From JBOGHU01 sp050742255 (lineage in GTDB: Bacteria > Actinomycetota > Acidimicrobiia > Acidimicrobiales > CADCSY01): DNA of 6,187 bases. Of the stretch, positions 1 to 5,439 are shown one piece after another. The translations under genes were made by a program, and so were the position numbers. The notes beneath the pieces were generated by a model that was given only the letters and a program-made list of their open reading frames with translations, ran no database searches and was not told where the DNA came from. The stretch lies in contig JBOGHU010000123.1 of assembly GCA_050742255.1 (NCBI GenBank), positions 1 through 6,187 on the forward strand, in the 5' to 3' direction. Numbering within the stretch: position 1 is the stretch's first letter; each line of letters starts with the position of its first letter.

Positions 1-287
1 CGGTACCGCCGGGGCGGCCGGGGCGGCCGGGGCCCGGGCCCGCCGCCGACCACGGCGGCGGGGCCGTGGCCGGCGCCGGGGCCGTCGCCGTTCCCATGCA
101 GGGTGTGGTGGTGGCCGTGCTGGTGGCGGTCGGGGACCGGGTGGAGGCGGGCCAGGCGGTGGCCGTGCTGGAGGCGATGAAGATGGAGAACCAGATGACC
201 GTCGGCCACGGCGGCACGGTCACCGAGATCCGGGTAGAGCCGGGGCAGTCGGTGGGGACGGGCGACGTCCTCATGGTGATCGGCTGA
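1..287 (+). CDS. Acyl-CoA carboxylase biotin-carrying subunit, C-terminal end (partial)
   Basis: The reading frame (codons from base 3) enters open from the left edge and stops with TGA at 285-287. It starts as a Pro/Gly/Arg/Ala-rich linker, then becomes a biotinyl (BCCP-like) domain of about 70 residues. The hallmark Ala-Met-Lys-Met biotinylation motif is present, with the acceptor lysine codon at 180-182. It is preceded by the usual Pro-Met-Gln-Gly strand and followed by the Gly-Asp-Val-Leu end strand. In the family, the biotin on this lysine is carboxylated by an ATP-dependent biotin carboxylase domain and passes CO2 to acetyl-, propionyl- or another acyl-CoA on a partner carboxyltransferase. 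The long flexible linker with no start codon of its own suggests the 3' end of a fused biotin carboxylase-BCCP alpha subunit, as in actinobacterial AccA-type proteins. A GTG at 66-68 could open a free-standing 73-residue carrier, but no ribosome site precedes it, so I prefer the truncated long protein. Substrate cannot be told. It converges with the next gene, 14 bases away. Confidence 0.85.
   Translation, partial: VPPGRPGRPGPGPAADHGGGAVAGAGAVAVPMQGVVVAVLVAVGDRVEAGQAVAVLEAMKMENQMTVGHGGTVTEIRVEPGQSVGTGDVLMVIG
8..34 (+). repeat. Short 9-bp tandem repeat in the carboxylase linker
   Basis: The unit GCCGGGGCG occurs twice and is followed by a third copy with one change at its last base. Its length is a multiple of three, so it encodes a repeating Pro-Gly-Arg linker without breaking the frame. 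This looks like slippage-driven length variation in a disordered interdomain linker. No regulatory role is apparent. Confidence 0.5.
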
Positions 288-301
288 CGGACCGGCTTCG
301 C

Positions 302-1666
302 CTAATCGGCCGCCTCGGAAAGGGCCTCGGACAGGGCGGGGTGCACGAGGAGGCTCTCGGCGATGTCGGTCACCTTCAGCCCGGCGGTGACGGCGAGGGC
401 GACGACCGAGATGATCTCCGCCGCGTTGCGGCCGACGATCGACCCGCCCAGCACCACGCCCGTGGCCGGGTCGGAGATGACCTTCACGAACCCCCGGGCG
501 TCACCCTCGATGAGGGCCTTGGCCGACGCCGAGAACGGCACCTTGGTCACCCGGATCTTCCTGCCCCAGGCGTTGGCGTCCACCTCGGCCAGGCCCACGT
601 CGGCGATCTCGGGCTCGGTGAAGATGGCCGACGCCGCCTTCTCGTAGTCGAGGTGACGGTGGGCCAGGGTGTGCAGGCCCATGGCGTGCTCGGCCACCTT
701 CCGACCCTGCATGGCCGCGACCGACGAGAGCGGAAGCTTCCCCGACAGGTCGCCGGTGGCGTAGACGTGGGGGACGTTCGACTGGCAGTGGTGGTTCACC
801 GGGACGTACCCACCGGCGTCGACCGCCACCCCGGCGGCGTCGAGGCCCAGCCCCTCGGAGTTGGGGATCGAGCCCACGGCGAGGAGGGCGTGGGTGCCGG
901 TCACCGCCCGGCCGTCCCGGCAGCGGACCACCACGCCCTCCTCGACCCGGTCCAGCGCCGTGGCTCGTGCCCCCTTGAGCAGGGTCACCCCCCGGCGCAG
1001 GAAGTCCTCCTCCAGGGCTGCGGCCACCTCGGCATCCTTCTGGGGCAGCACCTGCTGGCGGCTGACCAGCAGGCTGACCTGGCAGCCGAAGGAGGCGAAC
1101 ATGTGCACGAACTCCACGCCGGTGACCCCCGAGCCCACCACCACCAGGTGCCCGGGGAGCTCGGGCGGTGGGTAGGCCTGGCGGGTGGTGAGGACCCGCT
1201 CGCCATCGACGGGGGCCCACTCCGGGATGCGGGGACGGCTCCCGGTGGCCAGCACCACCGCGTCGGCCTCCAGCTCGACCATTCCCTCGGCGGTCTCGGC
1301 CACGACCTCGTGGGGCCCCTTCAGCCTGCCCGTCCCCTGCAGCAGCCGCACCCCCTGGCTGGCCAGCAGGGTGGTGCTGGCGGTGTGGAGACGGTCCTCG
1401 ATGGCGGCGTTGCGCGCCCTCAGGGCATCGAGGTCGAGGCGGGCGTCGAGGCGGGCCAGGCCCATCCCCGACGCCCGCCCGGCCAGCGACATGGCCCCGC
1501 CGCTGGCGATCATGGCCTTGGAGGGGATGCAGTCCCACAGGTGGGCGGCGCCGCCCACCACGTCCCGCTCCACCAGGGTGACCGTGGCCCCCAGCCGGGC
1601 GGCGTGGGTGGCGGCGGTGTTCCCCGCCGGCCCGCCCCCGATGATCACGATCCGCACCTCCGCCAC
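302..1666 (-). CDS. LpdA-like flavoprotein, NAD(P)H:quinone dehydrogenase type, of the disulfide reductase family
   Basis: This 454-residue FAD/NAD(P) oxidoreductase has the full fold of the pyridine nucleotide-disulfide oxidoreductases. The FAD-binding Gly-Gly-Gly-Pro-Ala-Gly is at residues 10-15 and Ala-Thr-Gly at 140-142. The nucleotide-binding Gly-Ser-Gly-Val-Thr-Gly-Val-Glu is at 178-185 and the second FAD motif, Ala-Thr-Gly-Asp, at 303-306. The dimerisation domain runs from about 340 to the end. The redox site is altered: where lipoamide dehydrogenase has two cysteines, residue 41 is Ala and only Cys46 remains, before Ile-Pro-Ser-Lys. The C-terminal His442-Pro-x-Leu-Ser-Glu447 catalytic pair is kept. 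The altered Gly-Gly-Ala-Ala-x-Leu-x-Asp-Cys-(Ile/Val)-Pro-Ser-Lys site matches my memory of Mycobacterium tuberculosis LpdA (Rv3303c), described as an NAD(P)H:quinone reductase and not a lipoamide dehydrogenase. The strand after the nucleotide-binding helix ends in Val-Ser-Arg (201-203) with no acidic residue, which would tolerate NADPH (inference). The GTG start at 1666 puts Met-Ala-Glu just before the first beta strand. It has no ribosome site but a -10-like hexamer six bases upstream. The cofactor family is very sure, the electron acceptor is not. Confidence 0.9.
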   Translation of the reverse strand: MAEVRIVIIGGGPAGNTAATHAARLGATVTLVERDVVGGAAHLWDCIPSKAMIASGGAMSLAGRASGMGLARLDARLDLDALRARNAAIEDRLHTASTTLLASQGVRLLQGTGRLKGPHEVVAETAEGMVELEADAVVLATGSRPRIPEWAPVDGERVLTTRQAYPPPELPGHLVVVGSGVTGVEFVHMFASFGCQVSLLVSRQQVLPQKDAEVAAALEEDFLRRGVTLLKGARATALDRVEEGVVVRCRDGRAVTGTHALLAVGSIPNSEGLGLDAAGVAVDAGGYVPVNHHCQSNVPHVYATGDLSGKLPLSSVAAMQGRKVAEHAMGLHTLAHRHLDYEKAASAIFTEPEIADVGLAEVDANAWGRKIRVTKVPFSASAKALIEGDARGFVKVISDPATGVVLGGSIVGRNAAEIISVVALAVTAGLKVTDIAESLLVHPALSEALSEAAD

Positions 1667-1672
1667 CGCCCC

Positions 1673-1678
1673 AGGCTA
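1673..1678 (-). promoter_or_regulatory. Probable -10 element of a leaderless promoter for the LpdA-like gene
   Basis: Read on the minus strand the hexamer is TAGCCT, which fits the actinobacterial TAnnnT -10 pattern. Exactly six bases separate it from the GTG start, so transcription would begin at or next to the start codon. No Shine-Dalgarno match lies between. No convincing -35 hexamer is visible 17-18 bases upstream. The 108-base divergent gap to the HAD gene holds nothing else I can support. Confidence 0.45.
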
Positions 1679-1774
1679 GGGGCGGGCCCACCGGCGTGCG
1701 ACGGGCCCTGGCGCGGGCGAGACGTGGGAGGGCCCGGTCGGCTGGGTAGGGCCGACGTGGTGGTCCAGGAGCCC

Positions 1775-2443
1775 ATGACGCCCACACGCCCGCTCGCCAT
1801 CGCCTTCGACGTCGTCGGCACCCTGTTCTCGCTCCGGGCCGTGCGGGCGCGGCTCGCGGGCCAGGGCGGCGACGGGGCCACCTTCGACCTCTGGTTCGCC
1901 CGCCTCCTGCGGGACGCGTTCGCCCTCACCGCCGCCGGCAGCTACCGGCCGTTCCGCGACGTCGCCGGCAGCTCGCTCCGGGCCGTGCTCCCGTCGGGGA
2001 CGGACGAGCTCGTCGACCACGTCCTCGCCGGTTTCGGCGAGCTCGAACCCGAGCCCGACGCCGAACCGGCCATGCGGCTCGCGGTCGAGGACGGGGTCCG
2101 GGTCCTGACGTTGACGAACGGCGGAGCCGACACGACAGCGGCGCTGCTGGCGAGAGCAGGGCTGGACCGGTTGGTGGAGCACCAGGTGTCCGTCGAGGCG
2201 GTGAGCACCTTCAAGCCCGCCGCCGCCCCCTACCGCCACGCCGCCAGCCTGGCCGGTGTCGAACCGGACAGGCTGGCTCTCGTCGCCGCCCACGCCTGGG
2301 ACGTGCACGGTGCCCGGCAGGCTGGCCTGGTGACCGGCTGGGTCGCCCGGGCGGAAGGGAGCTTCCCTCCCGCCTTCGACCGTCCCGACGTGATCGCCCC
2401 TGACCTCGCCGCCGTCACCCGGGCGCTGATCGACCTCGGCTGA
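1775..2443 (+). CDS. HAD-superfamily hydrolase, haloacid dehalogenase type II-like
   Basis: This 222-residue cytoplasmic hydrolase carries all four HAD motifs. Motif I is Phe-Asp12-Val-Val-Gly-Thr-Leu, with the nucleophile at Asp12. Motif II is Leu-Thr-Asn-Gly at 113-116. Motif III is Lys147 in Thr-Phe-Lys-Pro. Motif IV is Ala-Ala-His-Ala-Trp-Asp176-Val-His-Gly-Ala. The helical cap lies at about 18-95. Position Asp+2 is Val14, not the Asp that phosphatases use as acid/base. The Ala-Trp-Asp-x-x-Gly-Ala form of motif IV is also typical of the haloacid dehalogenase branch, so hydrolysis of a 2-haloacid or a similar ester-forming reaction is more likely than phosphatase action. The true substrate is unknown. 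ATG 1775 is chosen because motif I then falls near the N terminus as in relatives. An AGGAG lies only three bases upstream (1767-1771). In-frame GTGs at 1757 and 1760 are alternatives. The open frame continues far upstream, but that part is antisense to the LpdA-like gene and is not coding. It converges with the small Cys-rich gene, 10 bases apart. Confidence 0.85.
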   Translation: MTPTRPLAIAFDVVGTLFSLRAVRARLAGQGGDGATFDLWFARLLRDAFALTAAGSYRPFRDVAGSSLRAVLPSGTDELVDHVLAGFGELEPEPDAEPAMRLAVEDGVRVLTLTNGGADTTAALLARAGLDRLVEHQVSVEAVSTFKPAAAPYRHAASLAGVEPDRLALVAAHAWDVHGARQAGLVTGWVARAEGSFPPAFDRPDVIAPDLAAVTRALIDLG

Positions 2444-2453
2444 TGGTCAGCTG

Positions 2454-2720
2454 TCAGACGCCTCGCTCAGCGGGCGCGCCCGTCTCGGCCCGGTCTCTGA
2501 TCTCCTCGGTGCCCGCCGCCTCCCGCGCGCAGTGGGCGCAGCAGTAGAAGCGGCCGTCGACCTCCGTGCCGTGCCCGACGATCCTGCAGCCGCAGTGCTC
2601 GCACGCCGGTGCCATCCGGTGGATCGCGCACTCGAAGCTGTCGAACACGTGGTGCTGCCCGGCGGCGACGACCTCGAACGCCTTGTCGTAATCGTTGCCG
2701 CACACCTCACAACGGCCCAT
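2454..2720 (-). CDS. Small cysteine-rich, probably metal-binding protein
   Basis: This 88-residue protein has nine cysteines and several histidines in an ordered pattern. Counting from the ATG these are Cys-x2-Cys at 4/7, a lone Phe-Glu-Cys at 31, Cys-x2-Cys-x-Cys at 40/43/45, and Cys-Cys-x2-Cys at 60/61/64. His residues sit at 23, 24, 34, 42, 50 and 63. Such spacing suggests one or two zinc-ribbon or treble-clef-like sites holding zinc or another soft metal. The opening Cys-x2-Cys-Gly-Asn-Asp-Tyr-Asp-Lys-Ala-Phe resembles small conserved bacterial proteins I know only as hypothetical or loosely metallothionein-like, so no function is assigned. The last 20 residues are charged and look disordered. 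There is no signal peptide, so it should be cytoplasmic. The start is ATG at 2720 with AGGAGG eight bases upstream. A GTG directly before it (2723) is also possible at five-base spacing. It follows the CBS-domain gene closely and is probably translated from the same mRNA. Confidence 0.8.
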   Translation of the reverse strand: MGRCEVCGNDYDKAFEVVAAGQHHVFDSFECAIHRMAPACEHCGCRIVGHGTEVDGRFYCCAHCAREAAGTEEIRDRAETGAPAERGV

Positions 2721-2728
2721 CACAGCGA

Positions 2729-2734
2729 CCTCCT
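2729..2734 (-). promoter_or_regulatory. Strong ribosome binding site of the Cys-rich gene
   Basis: On the minus strand this is a perfect AGGAGG, eight bases before ATG 2720 and five before the adjacent GTG 2723. It lies inside the short gap after the CBS gene stop codon. This supports independent translation from a shared transcript and favours the ATG as start. Confidence 0.65.
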
Positions 2735-2744
2735 CGCTCGGGTG

Positions 2745-3164
2745 CTACCGGTTGGGGGGTGCCACGCTGATGTCAGCCAGGACAGAGTCGCCCTCGCGCT
2801 CGATGGCCAGATCCCCGATGGAGACCACGCCGAGGGGCCGGCCCCCCTCCGCTATCGGGAGACGCCGGACGGCCCGCTCGGCCATCACCCGAACGGCGTC
2901 CTCGACTGTGTCCTGGGGCGTCAGGCAGACAAGGTCCCCGCTGCAGATCTCCTCGACTCGGGTCCCATCGATGTCCCGGCCCTCAGCCACCACGCGCACG
3001 ACGATGTCGCGGTCGGTGACCAGGCCACAGACACGCTCATCTCTCACGACCAGCACGTCGCCGATGTTCTCGGCCTTCATGCGGCGGGCCGCATCGGCGA
3101 TCGAGTCCGATGCGGCGACCGTGGCCGGGTTCGGCGTCATGACCTCTCGGATGCTCTGAGCCAC
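2745..3164 (-). CDS. Two-CBS-domain protein, Hrp1-like
   Basis: The protein has 139 residues and is made of little but a tandem CBS pair (a Bateman module). The first CBS domain spans about 7-62, opening with Val-Met-Thr-Pro and closing with Gly-Leu-Val-Thr-Asp-Arg-Asp-Ile. The second spans about 73-126, closing with Gly-Val-Val-Ser-Ile-Gly-Asp-Leu. Such modules bind adenine nucleotides (AMP, ATP, SAM) or metals in the cleft between the repeats and act as sensors, often by touching a partner. Size and layout recall the stand-alone CBS protein Hrp1 of mycobacteria, a hypoxia-response protein, but no hypoxia regulator site is visible here. The GTG at 3164 is chosen because it directly precedes the first CBS motif and has AAGGGGG (3172-3178) seven bases upstream. 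Extending to 3404 would add a low-complexity Arg/Ser/Pro stretch overlapping the upstream gene. It sits upstream of and close to the Cys-rich gene in one probable operon. Confidence 0.87.
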   Translation of the reverse strand: MAQSIREVMTPNPATVAASDSIADAARRMKAENIGDVLVVRDERVCGLVTDRDIVVRVVAEGRDIDGTRVEEICSGDLVCLTPQDTVEDAVRVMAERAVRRLPIAEGGRPLGVVSIGDLAIEREGDSVLADISVAPPNR

Positions 3165-3264
3165 CGTGGCGCCCCCTTCTTGACCGCAGACGTGCACGAC
3201 CCCTACCCGGCTCCACCGCACGCCACTCACGCCTGGCGCCACCGGCCGTTCTCCGGTCGCCGGA

Positions 3265-3279
3265 CGTCGCTCAGCGACG
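3265..3279. repeat. Perfect 15-bp palindrome in the gap after the rhodanese-adenylyltransferase gene
   Basis: Arms of seven bases, CGTCGCT and AGCGACG, flank a single central base. In RNA from either strand this would fold as a 5-6 bp GC stem with a small loop, and a G-U and G-C pair can extend it outward. It lies 37 bases past the stop codon of the upstream minus-strand gene and about 100 bases before the CBS start. No U-tract follows, so it is at best a weak terminator or a processing/stability stem. A protein-binding operator is the other reading. The rest of the 151-base gap holds only the CBS gene's ribosome site and GC-rich sequence I cannot assign. Confidence 0.35.
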
Positions 3280-3315
3280 CCCCGTAGCCGGAGAGGAGGG
3301 GAGGGCGAGCCCCGG

Positions 3316-4503
3316 TTACGCCGACGCCGGGACCGGCTCCCGGCGGGGGTGGGGCATGCACAGCTCGTCGTACTCGGCGATGACCAGCTGGTCGGGGTCG
3401 ACACCGCACGCCGGGCACTCGGGGTCCCGCAGCACCCGGAAGGTCCGGAAGGAGGACTCCAGGGCGTCGTAGGCCAGCAGCCGGCCGGCCAGGCTGTCCC
3501 CCAGGCCCAGCAGCAGCTTGATGGCCTCCATGGCCTGGATCGAGCCGATGATGCCCGGCAGCACCCCCAACACGCCGGCCTCGGCGCACGACGGGGCCTG
3601 GTCGGGCGGCGGCGGCTCGGGGATCATGCAGCGGTAGCACGGTCCCTCGTAGGGGTGGAAGACCGTGGCCTGGCCCTCGAACCGGAAGATCGACCCGTGC
3701 ACCACCGGGATGCGCTTCAACAGCGAGGCGTCGTTGACCAGGTACCGGGTGGGGAAGTTGTCGGTGCCGTCGACTATTACGTCGTACCCGTCGAGCACCT
3801 CGAGGACGTTGTCGGCACCCAGGCGCACGTCGTGGGGGACCCCCTCCACGTCGGGGTTCAGGGCCGTGAGGGTACGGATGGCCGAGTCCACCTTGCGCTG
3901 GCCCACCCGCTCCAGGTTGTGCAGGATCTGGCGCTGGAGGTTGGAGTCGTCGACCTCGTCCATGTCGACGATCCCCAGGGTGCCCACCCCCGCCGCCGCC
4001 AGGTAGAGGGCGGCGGGGGAGCCCAGGCCGCCCGCTCCCAGCACCAGGACCCGGGAGTCGAGGAGGCGCTGCTGGCCCTCCTCGCCCACCTCGGGCAGCA
4101 GCAGGTGGCGCTGGTAGCGGTTGCGCTGGCCGGCGGCGAGGACCCGGGGCGCCGACCACCGCCGTCCCTCGTCCTTCCAGCGGTTGAAGCCGCCCGCCAT
4201 GGAGACCACGTCGGTGTAGCCCAGCTGGCCCAGGGTGTCGGCGGCGAAGGCGGAGCGGGTGCCCCCGGCGCAGTAGACGACGATCGGGGCGTCGTGGTCG
4301 GTCACCCGGCTCTCGACCTGGCTCTCCAGGTGGCCGCGTGGGATGTGGACGGCCCCCGGCACCGCCCCCTGGGCGAACTCGTCGGGCTCCCGCACGTCGA
4401 GCACCACGGCGCGGCCGTCGGCGATGGCCCTCTCCGCCTGGGCGGCGTCTACCTCGCGAATGCGGGCCTTGGTCTGGCTGAGGAGGTCGCGGAACGTGGG
4501 CAT
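3316..4503 (-). CDS. Rhodanese-MoeB/ThiF fusion: sulfur-carrier protein adenylyltransferase and sulfurtransferase
   Basis: This 395-residue fusion has an N-terminal rhodanese domain (about 14-118) and an E1-like adenylyltransferase domain (about 128-385). The rhodanese loop starts at Cys78 in Cys-Ala-Gly-Gly-Thr-Arg-Ser, so the persulfide-carrying cysteine is intact. The E1 part has the ATP-binding Gly-Ala-Gly-Gly-Leu-Gly-Ser at 156-162, Asp180, Asn188, Arg191 and Lys204. It also has Gly-Thr-Asp-Asn at 246-249 and two zinc CxxC pairs (Cys289/292 and 363/366). A conserved Cys306 lies in Ser-Cys-Ala-Glu-Ala-Gly-Val. MoeB/ThiF enzymes adenylate the C-terminal Gly-Gly of a small carrier such as MoaD, ThiS or CysO. 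The rhodanese can then hand over sulfur to give a thiocarboxylate for molybdopterin, thiamine or cysteine synthesis. No carrier gene is in the window, so the pathway is undecided. Mycobacterial MoeZ has the domains in the reverse order. The start is ATG 4503. It has a -10-like TAGACT six bases upstream, and its only ribosome-like GGGAGG sits about 12 bases away, too far to be ideal. Confidence 0.9.
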   Translation of the reverse strand: MPTFRDLLSQTKARIREVDAAQAERAIADGRAVVLDVREPDEFAQGAVPGAVHIPRGHLESQVESRVTDHDAPIVVYCAGGTRSAFAADTLGQLGYTDVVSMAGGFNRWKDEGRRWSAPRVLAAGQRNRYQRHLLLPEVGEEGQQRLLDSRVLVLGAGGLGSPAALYLAAAGVGTLGIVDMDEVDDSNLQRQILHNLERVGQRKVDSAIRTLTALNPDVEGVPHDVRLGADNVLEVLDGYDVIVDGTDNFPTRYLVNDASLLKRIPVVHGSIFRFEGQATVFHPYEGPCYRCMIPEPPPPDQAPSCAEAGVLGVLPGIIGSIQAMEAIKLLLGLGDSLAGRLLAYDALESSFRTFRVLRDPECPACGVDPDQLVIAEYDELCMPHPRREPVPASA

Positions 4504-4509
4504 GGTGAA

Positions 4510-4515
4510 AGTCTA
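4510..4515 (-). promoter_or_regulatory. Probable -10 element of a leaderless promoter for the rhodanese-MoeB fusion
   Basis: On the minus strand the hexamer is TAGACT (TAnnnT type), separated from the ATG by exactly six bases. This is the same spacing as for the LpdA-like gene. Transcription would start at the A of the ATG. No good -35 hexamer is seen at the right distance. A GGGAGG partly upstream of the hexamer could instead serve as a poorly spaced ribosome site on a longer transcript. Confidence 0.4.
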
Positions 4516-4574
4516 CCTCCCGGGTCGGCTTTGACACTGCCCCCGGCCGTCGACGCCACCGGCACGACCGGCGC

Positions 4575-4580
4575 TATCGT
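4575..4580 (+). promoter_or_regulatory. Possible -10 element for the L,D-transpeptidase gene
   Basis: TATCGT fits the TAnnnT pattern and ends eight bases before the GTG start, with no ribosome site between. A transcript would have a leader of zero to two bases. The -35 region at 17-18 bases upstream is not recognisable. A TTGACA at 4531-4536 is about 38 bases away, too far to pair with it. Confidence 0.35.
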
Positions 4581-4588
4581 CGCCCACC

Positions 4589-5332
4589 GTGGGAAGACGT
4601 GCGGCCTGGCTGGCCGTGCTCCTGGTGTCGCTGGCCACGGTCGAGACCGCCTCGGCGGCGGTGCTGGTGGGGGGCGAGGGGCCCCAGCGGTCGACCGCCG
4701 CCGCCCCGGTCACCGCCCTCGCCACCCCCGCCGCCCCGAACGCGTACCTGGCGGCCCGGGCCACGGGGCCCTCGGTGGCCGTGTACCCCACCGCCGACGC
4801 CACGAAGCCCGTCGCCGACCTCGCCAACCCCACCGCCGAGGGCTTCCCGCTCACGTTCTCGGTGGTCGGGCGCCAGGGCGGCCGGGTGCTGGTCCGCCTG
4901 CCCCAACGCCCCAACGGCACCACCGCCTGGGTGGACGCCGCCGAGGTGACCACCTGGACGGTGCCGAGCAAGATCACGGTCGACCTCAGCGACCGGGAGC
5001 TGACCGTCACCCGGGGCGAGGAGGTGGTGATGCAGGAGAAGGTGGCCGTCGGCAAGCCGGCTACGCCCACCCCTATGGGGGACTTCTACGTGGACATCTC
5101 CCTTCCCGCCCCCGGGCACCCCTACGGCGCCCACATGCTGAGAGTCGCCGCCTTCTCCGACGTGCTCTTCGACTTCGGCGGCGGCATCGGCCAGATCGCC
5201 ATCCACGGCTGGGAGGACCCCTCGGTCACGGGCAAGGCGGTGAGCAACGGCTGCCTGCGGCTGTCCAACCCGGTCGTCACCAGGCTGGCCGAGCTGGCCT
5301 CCGTGGGAACCCCGGTCGAGATCCGGGCCTGA
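4589..5332 (+). CDS. Secreted L,D-transpeptidase (YkuD domain) with N-terminal SH3-like domain
   Basis: This 247-residue exported enzyme begins with a Sec-type signal: Gly-Arg-Arg, then a hydrophobic stretch to about residue 18, with probable cleavage after Ala-Ser-Ala (21-23). A Thr/Ala/Pro-rich linker follows to about 50. An SH3-like cell-wall-binding region spans about 52-118, and the catalytic YkuD domain runs from about 127 to the end. The active site is complete: His206-Gly, then Ser219-Asn-Gly-Cys222-Leu-Arg224, with the nucleophile codon at 5252-5254. These enzymes cleave a tetrapeptide stem at the D-Ala and form 3-3 (meso-DAP to meso-DAP) peptidoglycan cross-links, or attach proteins to the wall, outside the membrane. 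The arrangement of SH3-like plus YkuD is common in actinomycetes. GTG 4589 is chosen because it begins right at the signal peptide's positive end. The gene diverges from the rhodanese-MoeB gene with an 85-base shared upstream region. There is no functional link to that neighbour. Confidence 0.9.
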   Translation: MGRRAAWLAVLLVSLATVETASAAVLVGGEGPQRSTAAAPVTALATPAAPNAYLAARATGPSVAVYPTADATKPVADLANPTAEGFPLTFSVVGRQGGRVLVRLPQRPNGTTAWVDAAEVTTWTVPSKITVDLSDRELTVTRGEEVVMQEKVAVGKPATPTPMGDFYVDISLPAPGHPYGAHMLRVAAFSDVLFDFGGGIGQIAIHGWEDPSVTGKAVSNGCLRLSNPVVTRLAELASVGTPVEIRA

Positions 5333-5337
5333 GGGCG

Positions 5338-5377
5338 CCCCGCCCAGTCTGTGTGCGTTGCGCCCTCCAGGGCGGGG
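5338..5377 (+). terminator. GC stem-loop after the L,D-transpeptidase gene, weak terminator candidate
   Basis: An 8-bp perfect inverted repeat, CCCCGCCC (5338-5345) and GGGCGGGG (5370-5377), closes a 24-base loop only five bases past the stop codon. A smaller nested alternative pairs CGCCC (5361-5365) with GGGCG (5370-5374) around a four-base loop. Neither is followed by a U-run, so it is not a classic intrinsic terminator. In this very GC-rich sequence some pairing is expected by chance. Confidence 0.35.
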
Positions 5378-5405
5378 TCGAGCGCGCACAAACCCGCCTG
5401 GCCCC

Positions 5406-5434
5406 TTGACGGGCCCACCCGGCGTCAGCATGAT
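5406..5434 (+). promoter_or_regulatory. Sigma70-type promoter for the right-edge gene
   Basis: The -35 TTGACG (5406-5411) and the -10 CATGAT (5429-5434) are separated by exactly 17 bases. The -10 ends five bases before ATG 5440, so the predicted start of transcription falls on or next to the start codon, giving a leaderless mRNA. The short A/T-richer patch stands out clearly from its surroundings. This is the best promoter in the window. Confidence 0.6.
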
Positions 5435-5439
5435 AGAGC

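Noticed and set aside
285..304. Bidirectional terminator between the convergent carboxylase and LpdA-like genes
   Set aside because: Only a 3-4 bp stem can be drawn in the 14-base gap and there is no T-run on either strand.
341..1774. Very long plus-strand open frame running into the HAD gene
   Set aside because: It is antisense to the well-supported LpdA-like gene. The translation is His/Gly/Val-rich with no family motifs. In such GC-rich DNA the frame opposite a real gene often lacks stops. Only the part from 1775 has HAD motifs.
3165..3404. N-terminal extension of the CBS protein to a start at 3404
   Set aside because: The added residues are Arg/Ser/Pro-rich with no domain, overlap the upstream coding region, and ignore the GTG with its ribosome site right before the first CBS motif.
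4531..4536. Perfect TTGACA as a -35 box for the L,D-transpeptidase gene
   Set aside because: No -10-like hexamer lies 16-19 bases downstream. The nearest candidate, TATCGT, is 38 bases away.
3227..4537. Minus-strand frame overlapping the rhodanese-MoeB gene
   Set aside because: It is a same-strand shifted frame rich in Arg, Pro and Gly, whereas the neighbouring frame shows complete rhodanese and E1 motifs.
3349..5409. 686-codon plus-strand open frame
   Set aside because: It lies opposite the rhodanese-MoeB gene and then in the wrong frame of the L,D-transpeptidase. Composition is low-complexity Gly/Arg/His/Pro with no recognisable domain.
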